The notes beneath the pieces were generated by a model. The model made no database searches. It saw nothing but the letters and a program-made list of their open reading frames with translations, and was not told the DNA's origin. This document shows positions 32,950-45,292 of a stretch of 64,000 nucleotides of DNA, one piece after another; the stretch's first letter is position 1; each line of letters starts with the position of its first letter. The position numbers and the translations under genes are program-made. The DNA lies in contig NC_037253.1 of NCBI RefSeq assembly GCF_000002425.4, forward strand, positions 13,260,627 through 13,324,626, in the 5' to 3' direction. The DNA comes from Physcomitrium patens. Lineage: Eukaryota; Streptophyta; Bryopsida; Funariales; Funariaceae.

Positions 32950-35900
32950 GCTCAACTTGCCTTTTGCTTTACAATTCTTTTGCTTATTGGCCCTCAGAAA
33001 CTGAGAACCTTAGCATTATTAGATTGAAGAGCATCTGCTTGTTTCATAGACGAAGAATTTGTGAAGTATCATAAGATCCCTTTAATACAAAAATCCAAAC
33101 TTGTTCACGTTGAGGTCATAGATGGGCGACCTTTATTGTTTGGTAGTATCACCCATGAATCAAAACCTATAGAAGTGACGTTTAAGGGCCATAGTAGTCA
33201 TATTATTTTTAATATTATTAGAACTCCATCAAATCCTGTTATTCTTGATCTTTCCTGGTTGGAAAAGTATAACCCATCCATAGATTGGAGGTTGTGGAAG
33301 ATGACCTTTTCCACAAAACCACCGAAGAGCAAGCTTAGTAGAAAACCCCAAATAGAGAAATCTTTATTCATTGGAGTAAGAGCATTTATAAGATCATCCA
33401 AGGAAGGCACATTGTTTGTCATTTATGCGGCTCCAACTACCAGGGAGAAGATCTCGACAACAAGTATACCTGAGCAATGTAAGGATTTTAAAGACGTGTT
33501 TCAAAAGAAGAATGCCGACATGCTACAAGAACATCGACCATATGATTGCGCCATAGACTTACAAGAAGGAGCACAACCGCCTTTTGGTCCAATCTACAAT
33601 CTATCGCAGACGGAGTTGGCGGAGTTGCGGAAGTACATCGACAAGAATCTAGCCAAGAACTTCATCCTTCATTCAAAATCATCAGTTGGAGCACCCATCT
33701 TATTTGTGAAGAAGAAAGATGGCTCGTTGCGAATATGTGTGAACTATCGAGGCCTCAACAAGGTAATAAAGAAGAATCGTTGTTCGTTACCCTTGATTTC
33801 TGGTCTCTTAGAACAACTTAGACGTGCAAGAATCTTTACAAAAATTGATCTAATGGGAGCTTACAACCTCGTACGAATCAAATAAGGAGATAAGTGGAAG
33901 ACAGCGTTCCGTACAAGGTATGGCCATTTTGAGTATAATATCATGTCTTTTGGTCTTACCAATACTCCAGCAGTCTTTCAACATATGATGAATGACATTT
34001 TCCAAGACTACCTTGACGATTTTGTTGTCATCTATTTGGATGATATTTTGATATTCTTCAAAAATGACAAAGAGGATGAAAAGCACGTTTGTTTGGTCTT
34101 GGGGAAACTACGCGAGCGAGGACTATATGCCAAGTTGGAGAAGTGTTTATTTCACCAAATAGAGATGGAGTTTTTGGGATTCGTTGCGACTACGGAAGGC
34201 TTGAAGATGGACCCCAAGAAGGTGGAAGCAATCGTGTCCTGGGAGTTCCGAAGACGGTTAGAGACGTACAATACTTTCTTGGTTTTGCCAACTTCTATCA
34301 GATCTTTATCAAGAATTATTCTTAAGTTACTGCTCCTCTCACTCGGTTGACATGCAAGGATAAGTTGGAATGGGGACCTCTAACGGAGAAGGTGTTTCAA
34401 GACCTGAAGACCACATTTACTACGGCTCTAATCTTGGTACATCCAGACTTTACAAAGGCCTTTTATTTAGAAACTGATGCTTCAGATTTAACTTTGAGAG
34501 CTGTACTTTCACAAATGAGAGAAGACAAGAAGCTCTACCTGATTACATTCTATTTTTGAAAGTTCTCTGTTGCTGAAATCAATTATAAGATCCACGATAA
34601 GGAACTTCTTGCTATAGTGGATTCTTTCAAAGAATGGCATCACTTTCTTGAAAGAGCTGCACATCCAGTGACCGTATACACAGATCACAAGAATTTGGAG
34701 TATTTCATGTCGGCTTGAGTTCTAAATTGACGTCAAGCTCGGTGGAGTATGTTGCTATCTAGGATTGATTTTGTTATCACTTATTGACTTGAAAAGCAGC
34801 AAGGACTATCTGATGCCTTATCGAGGAGATCATATTTTATACCAAAGGCTAGAGAAGCAACGTTTGATCAACAATGTACGACATTGTTGAAGCCAGAGCA
34901 ATTTCAACTTTGTGCTACTATTGTGCCAATTGATGCTGACTTCCTGAATCAGGTATGTACCGTGACCATTGAAGATTTAATAGCCATTGATATTAAGCAG
35001 CATGCCAATGACGACAAGTTCAAGGTGGAGGGAGATCTTTTATACTTTGAGGAGTGGTTATATATCTCAAAAAGACCAGCACGACTTTGAGTTCTTCAAT
35101 CTCGCCACGATTTTCCAGCTGCGGGATATTTTGGATTCAACAAGACCTTGGAACTTATTTCTCGAGATTTTTGGTGGCCCCAAATGTGAAAGGATGTAAA
35201 AGATTTTGTCCTCTCTTGCGACATCTGTTCAAGATCCAAGAATCCTCGACATCGCCCTTATGGATTCCTACAGCCATTGCCGATTCCACGTCGATCATGG
35301 TCTTCAATTTCTATGGACTTCATCACAGACCTGCTATCATCGAACTCATTTGATAGCATCTTTTTCATGGTAGATCGGCGTACAAAGATGGCATACTTTG
35401 TCCCTTGCAAGAAGACATCATCCAGTGAAGTCACAGCAAGGCTCTTTCTTGATAATGTGTATCGATATCATGGACTACCAGATGATATCGTATCAGATCG
35501 AAGAACCTAGTTCGTATCAAAGTTTTGGAAATCTCTCTTTGAGATACTGAAGGTGGATATCAAGCTTTCTTTGGCTTTTCATCCTCAAACTGATGGCCAA
35601 ACCGAGCGGGAGAACTAAGTCTTGGAACAATACTTACGATGCAGCATCAACTATCAGCAAGACGATTGGACCACATATCTGCCGCTAGCGGAGTTTACAT
35701 ATAACAACACCATCCATGCGTCGACTCAATACACACCATTCTTTTCTTACTATGGGTATCATCTCAAGCTTGATTTATTGAGTCCGTCAACAAATAACAA
35801 TCCAGCAGCTAAAGGACTTGCGAAGCAACTATCAGAGCTTCAAACTACGTTGAAGCTTCAATTACAATCTGCTCTGGAATCCTACAAGGCCTCTGCAGAT

Positions 35901-36368
35901 AGATTTTAGAATCAAGCACCTACTTTCAAAATTGGAGATAAAGCATGGCTTCTTCGACAGAATATCAAGACCAAGTGACCATGTGACAAGTTGGACTATC
36001 GAAGATTAGGACCATTTATCATCCAGAAGCAAATCAATCCAATGGTGTACCGTCTGGAATTATCAGCTTCTATGAAGGTACATCCAGTCTTTCATATTTC
36101 TCTGTTGGAGCCTTATCGAGAGTCGTCTTTTCCTAGAAGAATGCAATGTTTGCCACCTAGTATTGAGATTGAGAACCACAAGGAATACGAGGTTGAAAAG
36201 GTGCTAGATTCACGGCGAAAGTGGGGCAAGTTGGAGTATCTTGTTCATTGGTGTGGCTACGACATTAATGAGTGAATGTGGGAGTCAGCTAAAAATCTCG
36301 CCAATGTGCCGTAAAGGGTACAGGAGTTTCATCAACAACATCCTCATAAACTTAAGCAAATTCAATGA
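32950..36368 (+). pseudogene. pol of D: protease, RT, RNase H, integrase, chromodomain
   Basis: The protease active site DSG reads Asp-stop-Arg (near 33026). Reverse transcriptase begins about 33545 ([18 protein letters not shown]), has [20 protein letters not shown] and an intact YLDD near 34037. RNase H has YLETDASDLTL near 34470. Integrase runs from about 35080 to 35930, with CDICSRSKNPRH near 35220, MVDRRTKMAYFVPC near 35370 and SDRR where SDRG is expected. The chromodomain is at about 36170-36300 (YEVEKVLDSRRKWGKLEYLVHW). The frame ends at TGA 36366-36368. More than ten stops or frameshifts are scattered along it, many of the TGG-to-TAG/TGA or CGA-to-TGA kind. Confidence 0.88.
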
Positions 36369-36502
36369 TAGCTTCTTTCTAAAGCTTGCTCACCCAAGAA
36401 TATAAGAAAAGGGGAGAGCACCACCAAAATTCGCAGTTGATGTAGTTATTTTCTCCAAGTTAAAGTAGAATTTCTTCAGTAGCCATAGTTTGGTCTTTTG
36501 AT

Positions 36503-36856
36503 ATGGATAGCCAAGAGATAGATACTATGCCAGTTAGATTATCTCAACCGACTAGCTCACGAAGACGACCCCAAGATGAAGATTTGCCTACACCACGACG
36601 ACGATGGAGGATATCGAGTAACCGATCACTGGTGATTGTATTCGAGTTCGAGCCTGCTTATGATGGTCAGCCAAAAGGTGTATTTGCAGGACAATTTCAC
36701 AATGAGGACACGAAAGTTCATGCTTGGTCAGAAGTTGAAGGAGTGGGCCACTACCGTTGGCTTCAAGGGCCGATGAACCACTTGCTTCATGAACAACAAT
36801 TGGAATTCATAGCAGACGTTATGCAAAAAATCTTCATTTTCTTGCATTGGTACTGA
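36503..36856 (+). CDS. Third ORF of family D (orf3), intact
   Basis: 117 codons from ATG (MDSQEIDTMPVRLSQP) to TGA, between pol and the purine tract. No lesion is seen, while the neighbouring pol is full of stops. The N-terminal 45 residues are basic and polar (SSRRRPQDEDLPTPRRRWR). Then comes a beta-like segment (SLVIVFEFEPAYDG), and the C-terminal half has GVGHYRWLQGPMNHLLHEQQ. This aligns with orf3 of family B and with the decayed orf3 of D2 (62012-62365), which has exactly the same length. No known domain, signal peptide or membrane helix was recognised. Small size and conservation across diverged elements suggest an accessory protein, but function is unknown; a non-coding structural role of the region cannot be excluded. 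Confidence 0.75.
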   Translation: MDSQEIDTMPVRLSQPTSSRRRPQDEDLPTPRRRWRISSNRSLVIVFEFEPAYDGQPKGVFAGQFHNEDTKVHAWSEVEGVGHYRWLQGPMNHLLHEQQLEFIADVMQKIFIFLHWY

Positions 36857-36892
36857 TTAACAACAACATTGCTTCTCAGAGACCTTGAAGCT

Positions 36893-36903
36893 AAAAGAGG
36901 GGG
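36893..36903 (+). promoter_or_regulatory. Polypurine tract of D
   Basis: AAAAGAGGGGG, three bases before the 3' LTR; expected plus-strand primer site. Confidence 0.8.
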
Positions 36904-36906
36904 TGA

Positions 36907-37203
36907 TGTTAGGGACATAGTCCTTAGAACCTTCTAGAGACAAGTTTCTAGAACCTTCTAGAAGCAAGTCTTTGGAACCTTCTAGAAGCTTCTTAGTTGG
37001 TAGAAGTTGCTTGAAAAACTTCCTAAATAAGAGTATATATTGGAATCGAGGTTGAAGAGTTCTTCAGTCTCGACAATACATCTCTTAGAGCTCTAGCTCA
37101 CCTCTCTGGTGTTGTTCTTGTATTCATCTGATTAATCTAGTTCTTGCCAGTTCTTCTTGAACTTCTTGTTAGATCTCGAGTGTGTATTTCTGTGTCCGTG
37201 ACA
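36907..37203 (+). repeat. 3' LTR of D
   Basis: 297 bp, TGTTAGGGAC...CCGTGACA, paired with 31292-31588 and followed by the target duplication ATAAT. Confidence 0.95.
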
Positions 37204-37208
37204 ATAAT

Positions 37209-38399
37209 TTGATGTAAATTCAATGATCTAAATAAAAAAATGTACCTTGTAATAGATAATTCTTCTAATGTGTCTTTTAGCACATTTTTATATTTTTTAA
37301 TAATAATGTTTATATGATAAATCATAAGGTTATAATTATATTATGTCTTTTAATTCACTCTAATTATAATGGATGAAATTTTATCCATCTCTTATTAAAT
37401 AATTATTTTTTAGTTTATTTATCTTGGATACAAGTCACCAAAATAAAGATTTAAAAAAAAACTTGTATTTTTTGAAATAGGTAGTAAAATATAATACATT
37501 TGGTTTTACCAAAGAGATTGATCATTTAATTCTTATTCAAATATCTCATATCCAAAAAGTTAATATAAAAGTATTAAATAACTTAAATACTTAGACTAAA
37601 GCCTTATGGTCGTTCAAAAGCTTGTCTATGGCCTTCCACTTAGCTAGTATACATAAAAAAAGGTAGAGACCATTTCTATTCTTTTTAATGTCTTTCTTAA
37701 GTAATATTCTTTTAACATATTTCTAATTTCTTTATGCTTCATATATTGTTAATCGAAAATTTTTATAATTAATTTAATGCATAACTAAATAAATTTAATT
37801 TTTAAAATTTAAAAATATATGTCTTTAATAATTTAATAATATATTTATAATAAATAAATAAAATTTATAAATATCTAAATATTAAATTATATAATTTAAT
37901 CTAATATTTTTTAATTATTTAAACTTAATCACTTTATTTATAATTATTAAAAATAAAATTATATTTATTTATTTAATTTTATAATAATTTAAAATAAAAC
38001 ACGGCATTTCAAACTCAAAGAAACATTAAATGATTTACAAAGATAGTATTGTATTATATAGCATAAAACATAAATACTAATAGCTTTAGATCAAGACTTT
38101 ATAAGAATTACTCAACCAAATTTTATTAATAAGAATCTTTATATTTAAAAAACAAGATGAAAGATCACATATTTTAATATTTTTAATTGATTAAAATTAT
38201 AAAGTTTTTCTTACTTACCATTATAATTAAAAATTTAAACCTAAAGACTTTATATCACAAAGAACCAAAAATTCAATACATTCTTATGAGATTAGAAAAG
38301 AATAGATAATTATTTAAAGATGTTATAATATTAAGAGTAGAATAGTTGTTTCCAAAGATAAAAAAAATAAAGAATTTTAAAATAAGATTAAGAACAAAA
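37209..38399. other. AT-rich intergenic DNA
   Basis: No gene or transposon recognised. The centre (about 37740-38000) is almost only A and T. Confidence 0.5.
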
Positions 38400-38725
38400 A
38401 AGACATTGATAAGAATGAAGAAGGCTTCACTTTTGCTTCAATATACACTAGCTAATTAAGAGCTATGTAGCAATGTTCTATAAGACCTTCAACATGTATC
38501 CAACTTGTAAAACAAGTGACTAAATAATAAGTAAGTTTCTTACATATGTACCACATGGCCAACTTATACCACATGTAACCAATATGTACAATACATGGTC
38601 AACTTGTTAATAAAGTTTTCAACATAACAATCATCTACAAACATATATAAAGTCAAACATATGTTTGTGAAGTTTCTAAGAAGCTACATCACAAGTTATT
38701 ATCAAATATAATTTTCTTCTATATG
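38400..38725 (-). repeat. Old family B LTR fragment
   Basis: Diverged but collinear with the minus-strand LTR, from the hairpin region (GATAAGAATGAAGAAGGC at 38408) to U3. It directly abuts the 5' LTR of B2 in opposite orientation. Confidence 0.55.
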
Positions 38726-39279
38726 TATCACAGACATATGCATGTAAGCCAATAATTACATGTATAAATAGGTAGAAGTAAAAGTAGGTAAAAATAAGTT
38801 AATTCTATAATATTTGATATGGAAGCTTCCTAGAAGCTTTATAGATGCTGTTTTGATTTTACAGGTGTCTTTAATTGACTTTTTGGATTAGAAACGTGGT
38901 CAACAAGTTGGCCATGTGCCACATATGTTGTTAGTTTGAAGACCAAGCTAACTATGTGGTCCACATGTAGAAAAACTTGCCTTGTAAGTCAAGGCATGTG
39001 TCCTACAAAGTCAACACATATTGGAGGTCCTAAAGAACGTCATCATGTAGCCCCTAGTTAGATAGTATATATAGAGATAAGAGTGAAGCCTTCTTCACTC
39101 TTATCGACTCCTTTCTTGCTTCCAGTCTAGTTTCAAGGGTCTTTAGTTTTCTTGGCTTTTGGCAATAGTCATTCCAATTTCTTTCTTAATGTATATATTA
39201 AGTTATTTCTATTTTTTTATCTTTCTATGAGAGAAGTCTCACTTGTTTATTTATCTTTATCATATTTTTATCCTTGATA
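38726..39279 (+). repeat. 5' LTR of B2
   Basis: 554 bp, TATCACAGAC...CCTTGATA, both ends carrying single transitions from TGTCA/TGACA. Promoter hairpin at 39074-39105. Confidence 0.88.
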
Positions 39280-39281
39280 GA

Positions 39282-39292
39282 TTGACAAGAAT
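39282..39292 (+). promoter_or_regulatory. Primer-binding site of B2
   Basis: TTGACAAGAAT, 2 nt after the LTR. The matching start-site 11-mer in this LTR has mutated (ACTCTTATCGA at 39097), so pairing is imperfect in this old copy. Confidence 0.55.
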
Positions 39293-39491
39293 ACACCTAT
39301 AATATCAGAGCTTTGTCTAATCTTGATTAAGAGTGAATTAACTCTTTTTTTTGATAAGACACAAGAATATTAGAAGTTGCGGATTATCCTCTTCTAAACT
39401 AATATTGTCTTTAATATTTTCTTTATTCTCAAATCCTCTCTTTTATTTGTCTTAAGCGATATTAGATATCTTCTCTTTTCTAAGTGTTATC

Positions 39492-40500
39492 ATAGCAGAA
39501 CTTACTAAAATGAAGAGTGCAATGGCACAAATACAAGAATAATTGAGGAAGTTAATGCTTGCGATGCATCAACTCAATTTACCAACTCAAGGAGCAACAA
39601 GATTAGCAAGAAGTAAAGATATAGAAATGATTGAAGCTGCTTTAACATCTGCACCAAATCATGTCTCTTCTCTTATCGTGGAACGCCCTTCTAGTGTTAG
39701 AGAACCAAGAATTGTCCTACTCGAGAAGTTTGATGGCACCAGATCCAAGTTTCGAGGATTTATTAATTAAGTGCAACTTCTGATTAAACTTCAATCCCAA
39801 AGCTATCCAACTCCAAGATCGCGAGTTAGATTCATTAGTACACTTCTTTCAGATTTAGCACTATCCTGGTTTTCATCTTTTCTTGAACGATAAGATCTAA
39901 TATTAGATAATCTAGAGGCTTTTCTAGTGGATTTTTGATCCATGTATGGAAAACATGATGCAATTTATGTTACAACTAATAAGATCCATATTTTACAACA
40001 AGGCAATTGATCAGTAACGTTGTATGCTTCACAATTTTCACAACTTGCAATTGATATCAAGTGGGATGATGCTACACTTATCAGCCAATTTTTCTATGGA
40101 TTACAATATGAGGTAAAAAAAGTTAATGCTCAACTTACTTGATCCTCAAATATTGAATCAAACAATTGACTTTGTTGTGAAGTGCGACAATCACCTTTTT
40201 GAATTCCGATCTGAGAACCATATAAGTGGACCTCAACGTTATTATAATTCAATGGCAATATCAACACCTCTTCAACACATACATTTGGAAGTAGAGGATA
40301 TGCAAATTGATACAATATATTTCAAATCTCTTACTAAGCAAAAAAAGACTCATCGTCATCAAGAAGGATTATGCTTAGATTGTGGAGAACCTAAGGACAA
40401 TGCTCAACATTATCCAAAGAAGTGATGCAACTATAAAATGAAGAGTACGGAGTTCAAAGAAGATAGCATGTTAAAAAATGAATTTGTCCAACTACAATAG
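39492..40500 (+). pseudogene. gag of B2
   Basis: Collinear with the gag of B1. The start codon is ATA, there are stops at 39541, 39769 and several later positions, and the stop TAG at 40498 is in the family position. The zinc knuckle CLDCGEPKDNAQHY (about 40374-40415) has lost the His and the last Cys. Confidence 0.82.
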
Positions 40501-40505
40501 GGACT

Positions 40506-43500
40506 GTGCGGCTGGAACCTTATACAATGCCTAGTGAAGGTCCTATCCTCTCCTCAGAACCCTCTCCATGTTTTATGATAAATGTTATTCTAGGACCTAA
40601 ACATCTCAAAGAATATGCCTTGCTGGATTCAGGAGCCTCAGCATGTTTTTTAGATGAAAAATTTGCTAAAAGACATAGCATATTTTTAATAAAAAAAACT
40701 AAACCTGTTCATGTAGAAGTCATAGATGGTCATCCATTGTCTTCAAGAGATGTTACTCATGAAATCCTTCCTATAGAAATAGCAACTAATGATCGTAGTA
40801 GTTTTATAATATTTAATATCATTATATCTCTTTCTAATCCAGTCATTTTAGGTTTATCATGGCTAAAAAAATATAATCCTAAAATAGATTGGACTTCTCG
40901 TAGTCTTGACTTTTCTAAAAGTATAACTAAGAGTATATTTAATCAAGTAGAAATTCATAAGTCTAGTATAATTAAACCTATATTTGTAGATGCAAGTACT
41001 TTCTTGCATGCTGCAAAAGAAGGATCACCTTGTGTCATTTATATCACACCTGTTTTTATTGATAGAAAGACTTCAAGTGACATTCCAAGCCAATATCAAG
41101 ATTTTTGAGATGTATTTGATAAAAAGAATACGGATACCCTTCCAAAACATCATTTCTATGACTGCTCAATTGACCTTCAAGAAGGAGCACAACCGCCATT
41201 TGGACTAATCTATAATTTATTTCAAAAAGAGTTGGCTGAATTCAAGGAGTATATTGAAGAAAATTTGGTGAAGAACTTCATATGCCATTTCAAATCTCCA
41301 GCAAGAGCTAAAATTTTATTTGTGAAGAAAAAAGATGGATCATTGTGGATGTGTGTTGATTATCGAGGACTCAACAAAATCACTATCAAAAATAAGTACC
41401 TGCTACCTTTGATATCTGGACTTCTTGATCACTTGAATCAAGCTAAGATCTATACAAAAATAGATCAACGGGGAACATACAATTTGGTACGCATGAAAGA
41501 AGGAGATGAATAGAAGACTACGTTTCGAACAAAGTATGGATATTTTGAATAGAACATCATGCCTTTTGGACTTATAAATGCACTAGCAGCATTCTAACAT
41601 CTAATGAATGATGACTTTTGGGAGTTTTTAGATGATTTTGTTGTCTATTATCTAGACGACATTTTAATCTATTCTAAGAATCCAGAAGAATATGAACTTC
41701 ATGTTTGCCAAATATTACAAAAACTAAGAGATGCAAGACTCTATGCCAAGATAGAAATGTGTGTATTTTACACTACTCAAGTTGACTTCTTAAGATACAT
41801 CATTTCAAATGATGGACTTATGATAGATCCTAAGAAAGTTCAAATTATTATGGATAGGAAGATCCCAAACACGGTAAGAGATGTCCAATGCTTTTTGAGA
41901 TTTGCCAACTACTATTGGATCTTCATCAAAGACTTCTTTCAAGTTGCAATTCCACTTACACATTTGACTTGTAAAGACAAACTTCAATGGAATTAAGAAG
42001 TAAAATTAGCATTTGAAGCTTTGAAGATAGCCTTGGTTTCTGCACCAATCTTGTATTGCGTCAATTTTTCTAAGCCATTTTTTATGGAAACAGAGGCATC
42101 AGACTTTGTTTTGGATGCCGTATTGTCACAAATGGGAATAGATGATAAACTTCACCCAATAGCTTTTCATTCCAGAAAAGTTTTAGCAACCAAGATCAAA
42201 TACAAGATCCATAACAAAGAACTTCTTGCAATTGTAGATTCGTTTCAAGAATTATGCAATTATCTAGAAAGTGCTTTTAGCCCAGTCACAGTGTATACGG
42301 ATCACAAGAAACTTGAATATTTTATGTCAACATGTATTTTGAATCATCGCCAAGCTCATTGGAGTATATCTTTGTCAAGATTCAAATTCAAGTTCACTTA
42401 TCAACTAGGAAAATAACAAGGTTTATCAGATGCACTTTTTAGACGATCTTATCTTGCACCAAAGGAAGGAGATGTTACTTTTGATCAACATCGAACAATT
42501 CTCTTGAAGTTAGAGCATCTTTATCTTTAAGTAATGAAATCAGCACTAACTGTTGATTCAACTTTCATTAAGTAAGTTTAGTCAAGTATGTCTTCTGATC
42601 CTCTTATTCGTCATATGAAGAAAAATCCTTCAAAATCAGATCATACTTTCAAGTTTGAATTCAAAAAGAATCTATTATATTTTGAGGGACGCCTATATGT
42701 TCCAGAAGGTGAAGCTTGATTACGTATTTTTCAAGCTCGTCATGACTTTCCAATAACAAGATATTTTGGGTACAATAAAACTTTAGAGCTAATATTTAAG
42801 GACTTTTGGTAGCTACAAATGTGGAAAGTAGTCAAAGATTTTGTACAATCTTGTGATGTTTGCTCAAGATCAAAAACTCCTCGTCATCAACCTTACGGAC
42901 TTCTTCAGCCATTATCCATTCCAGAACAACCATGGTCTTATGTTTCTATGGATTTCATTATAGATCTTCCAATCTCAAGTTCTTATGACTCTATATTTGT
43001 GATAGTAGATCTTTTTATCAAGATGGCACATTTTGTACCATGTACAAAATCTATCACAGGTGAAAAAATAGCTAAGCTCTTTTTTGACAATATTTATCGC
43101 TATCATTGATTACTCAAGGATATTATATCAGATAAAGGAACTCAATTTGTATCAAGATTTTAGCGGACTCTTTTTAAGATTCTAAAAGTAGATATAAAAC
43201 TATCTTTGACATTCCATCCTCAAATTGATAGACAAACGGAGCGTGTTAATCAAGTTTTGGATCAATATTTAAGATGTACCATTAACTACCAATAAGACAA
43301 TTGAATAACTCTTTTGCCATTGGCAGAATTTGCTTATAATAACATGGTATATTCTTCTATAAAATAAATACCTTTTTTTGCTAATTGTGTTTATCATCTA
43401 CGACTTGATACTTTTGACTTTTCAAAAGTTGATAATCCTACTGCAAAAGATTTGGCAATTCATTTGTTAAAGCTACATGCAATGATGAAGGCGAAGTTAA

Positions 43501-43994
43501 AAGAGGCTCAAGAACAACAAAAGGTCAATGCGGATGTCTATCGAAAGGAACAACCTCTATTCCTTTTGGGTGATAAGGTATGGCTACTTCGTAGCAATAT
43601 CAAGACCACTCGTCTTTGTAAAAAGTTGGACTATTGAAGGCTTGGACCATTTTCTATTTCTGTACAAATCAATCTAGTTGCATATCGTTTACATCTATCG
43701 GAGTCAATGAAAATCCATCTAATATTCCACGTATCTCTTCTTGAACCATACAAGATAGTGGACATACCAAGAAGACGACAAGCTCCATCTCCTCCTATAG
43801 AAGTGGACAATAATGAAGAGTTTGAAGTAGATGAAGTCTTAGATTCAAGGTGGCGCTGAAATAAATTGGAGTATCTTATCCATTGACGTAGATATGATAT
43901 TAGTGAATGCACATGGGAGTTAGTAAAGAATCTTGAAAATGCAGCAAAGGCGGTGGAGGCTTTTCATCGACAACATCCATCAAAATCAAGATAA
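40506..43994 (+). pseudogene. pol of B2
   Basis: Protease LLDSGAS at about 40620 lies in an open 200-codon stretch. Reverse transcriptase has [20 protein letters not shown] (about 41330) and YLDD (about 41650). RNase H has METEASDFVLDAV at about 42085, with Asp changed to Glu. The integrase zinc domain and core are at 42640-43250 (CDVCSRSKTPRHQP, VDLFIKMAHFVPC) and the chromodomain is near 43810-43920. It ends at TAA 43992-43994. At least twelve stops or frame breaks. Same order and motifs as B1. Confidence 0.87.
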
Positions 43995-44088
43995 AAACCT
44001 TCTTTGTAAAAGAAACAACATCTAGGCAAGATAACATTTTATTTTCAATCATTATTTGTAGCTTCTTTGTAGTTGTGATGCTCAAGAG

Positions 44089-44244
44089 ATGGAGAACCAA
44101 CAACCAGCGGATTTGACTCAAGAGCCTTCATTTGCTAACCTGTCGGATGAGATATTACGATTGTCACAACCTTTAAGATGATGGAATCGAGATGAAGATC
44201 TTTAAGAATGACATGTTCTTTCTCGAATAGATGAGAAGATACAA
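44089..44244 (+). pseudogene. orf3 of B2, N-terminal fragment
   Basis: It starts with ATG at 44089 (MENQQPADLTQEPSFANL), showing that the true start lies upstream of the block conserved with family D. There are stops at codon 31 and shortly after. Family-B similarity stops at 44244. Confidence 0.65.
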
Positions 44245-44690
44245 CGCTATCATATTACGTATTATCTTGCTTAAAAATTCACTGGGCATCTTGCTAATGA
44301 AGTTAAAAAAATATTTTACAAGTATCTAGGTAGGCTAGTGGGTTTCAACCATCTAAATACAAATTATTTCAGATTTCAATGTAAAACCTTAATCTCAATA
44401 CAAAGTACTAAGAAACACTATTTTTAATAACTTCAAGATATTATAAGCATAAAGTCTTTTGTTATTTTTTAGTTTTTAATTTTAATTTATTTTATTTTAT
44501 TTTATTTTTAATCCTAATCCTAGACAGTGAGCTTCCACAAGTTGTAATTCTTAATCTGACTGTCTGATTGTTGTAAACTTCTACCACTAGTATCTTTGGA
44601 AGCCTTCCAAGTGCTCAAGAAGTTTTAATCCAATCTAACTTACAAGTTGCAAGAAAACGCCATAAATCAACATTGATGTATCTTGACCAC
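44245..44690. other. Unassigned segment at the break of B2
   Basis: It begins CTATCATATTACG, similar to the TGTCRTRTTG start of LTR families A and C, but the body matches neither copy clearly. It may be a truncated member of one of them. It ends at the 3' LTR of B3. No ORF. Confidence 0.4.
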
Positions 44691-45251
44691 TGTCAAGGAC
44701 AAGAACTCGAAGAAAAAGTAATTCAGACAAGTGAGCCTTCATTCAAAGAAAAGTAAAAAAATAAAAATAAAAAAGTATGTATATTGAAAGAGAAATTGGA
44801 ATGGCTATTGCCAAAAGATAAGAAAATTAGAGACCCTTGAAACTAGACTGGAAGCAAGAAAGAAGTTGACAAGAATGAAGAAGGCTTCACTCTTGTCTGT
44901 ATATATACTATCTAACTAAGGACTACGTGGTGACATTCTATAGGACCTCCAATATTTGTTGACTTTGTAGGACACATGCCTTGACTTATAAGGCAAGTTT
45001 TTCTACATGTGGGCGACATAATTAGCTTGATCTTTAAGCTAACAACATGTGTGGCACATGGCCAACTTGTTGACCACATTTTTAATCAAAAAAGTCAATT
45101 AAAGACACATATGAAATCAAAGCAGAGTCTATGAAGCTTCTAAAAAGCTTCCATATCAAATACTATAGAATTAACTTACTTATACTTATTTTTATTTATT
45201 TCTACTTATTTATATATATAATTACTAGCTTACTTGAGTATGTCTGTGATA
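44691..45251 (-). repeat. 3' LTR of B3
   Basis: 561 bp, TATCACAGAC...CCTTGACA on the minus strand. The start-site 11-mer reads ATTCTTGTCAA, as in the 5' copy. Confidence 0.9.
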
Positions 45252-45292
45252 TTATCCTTCCTTCTAGGAACGAGTTCCATGAAGAGCGGCCA

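Larger units (their letters stand above)
31292..37203 (+). mobile_element. Tcn1-like chromovirus D, complete structure, decayed
   Basis: 5912 bp with two 297-bp LTRs, ATAAT duplicated at 31287-31291 and 37204-37208, a primer site, gag, pol with chromodomain, orf3 and a purine tract. By eye the LTRs differ at about 19 of 297 positions, 17 of them transitions. gag and pol have many stops; orf3 is open. It is related to family B in protein order and sequence but has a different, shorter LTR. Confidence 0.95.
38726..44244 (+). mobile_element. Tcn1-like element B2, plus strand, 3' end truncated
   Basis: 5' LTR, primer site, gag, pol and the first 52 codons of orf3 are present. It then breaks at 44244, at the same orf3 position as B5 and the fragment at 51431. 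No 3' LTR in the same orientation follows. Stops are more frequent than in B1. Confidence 0.88.
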
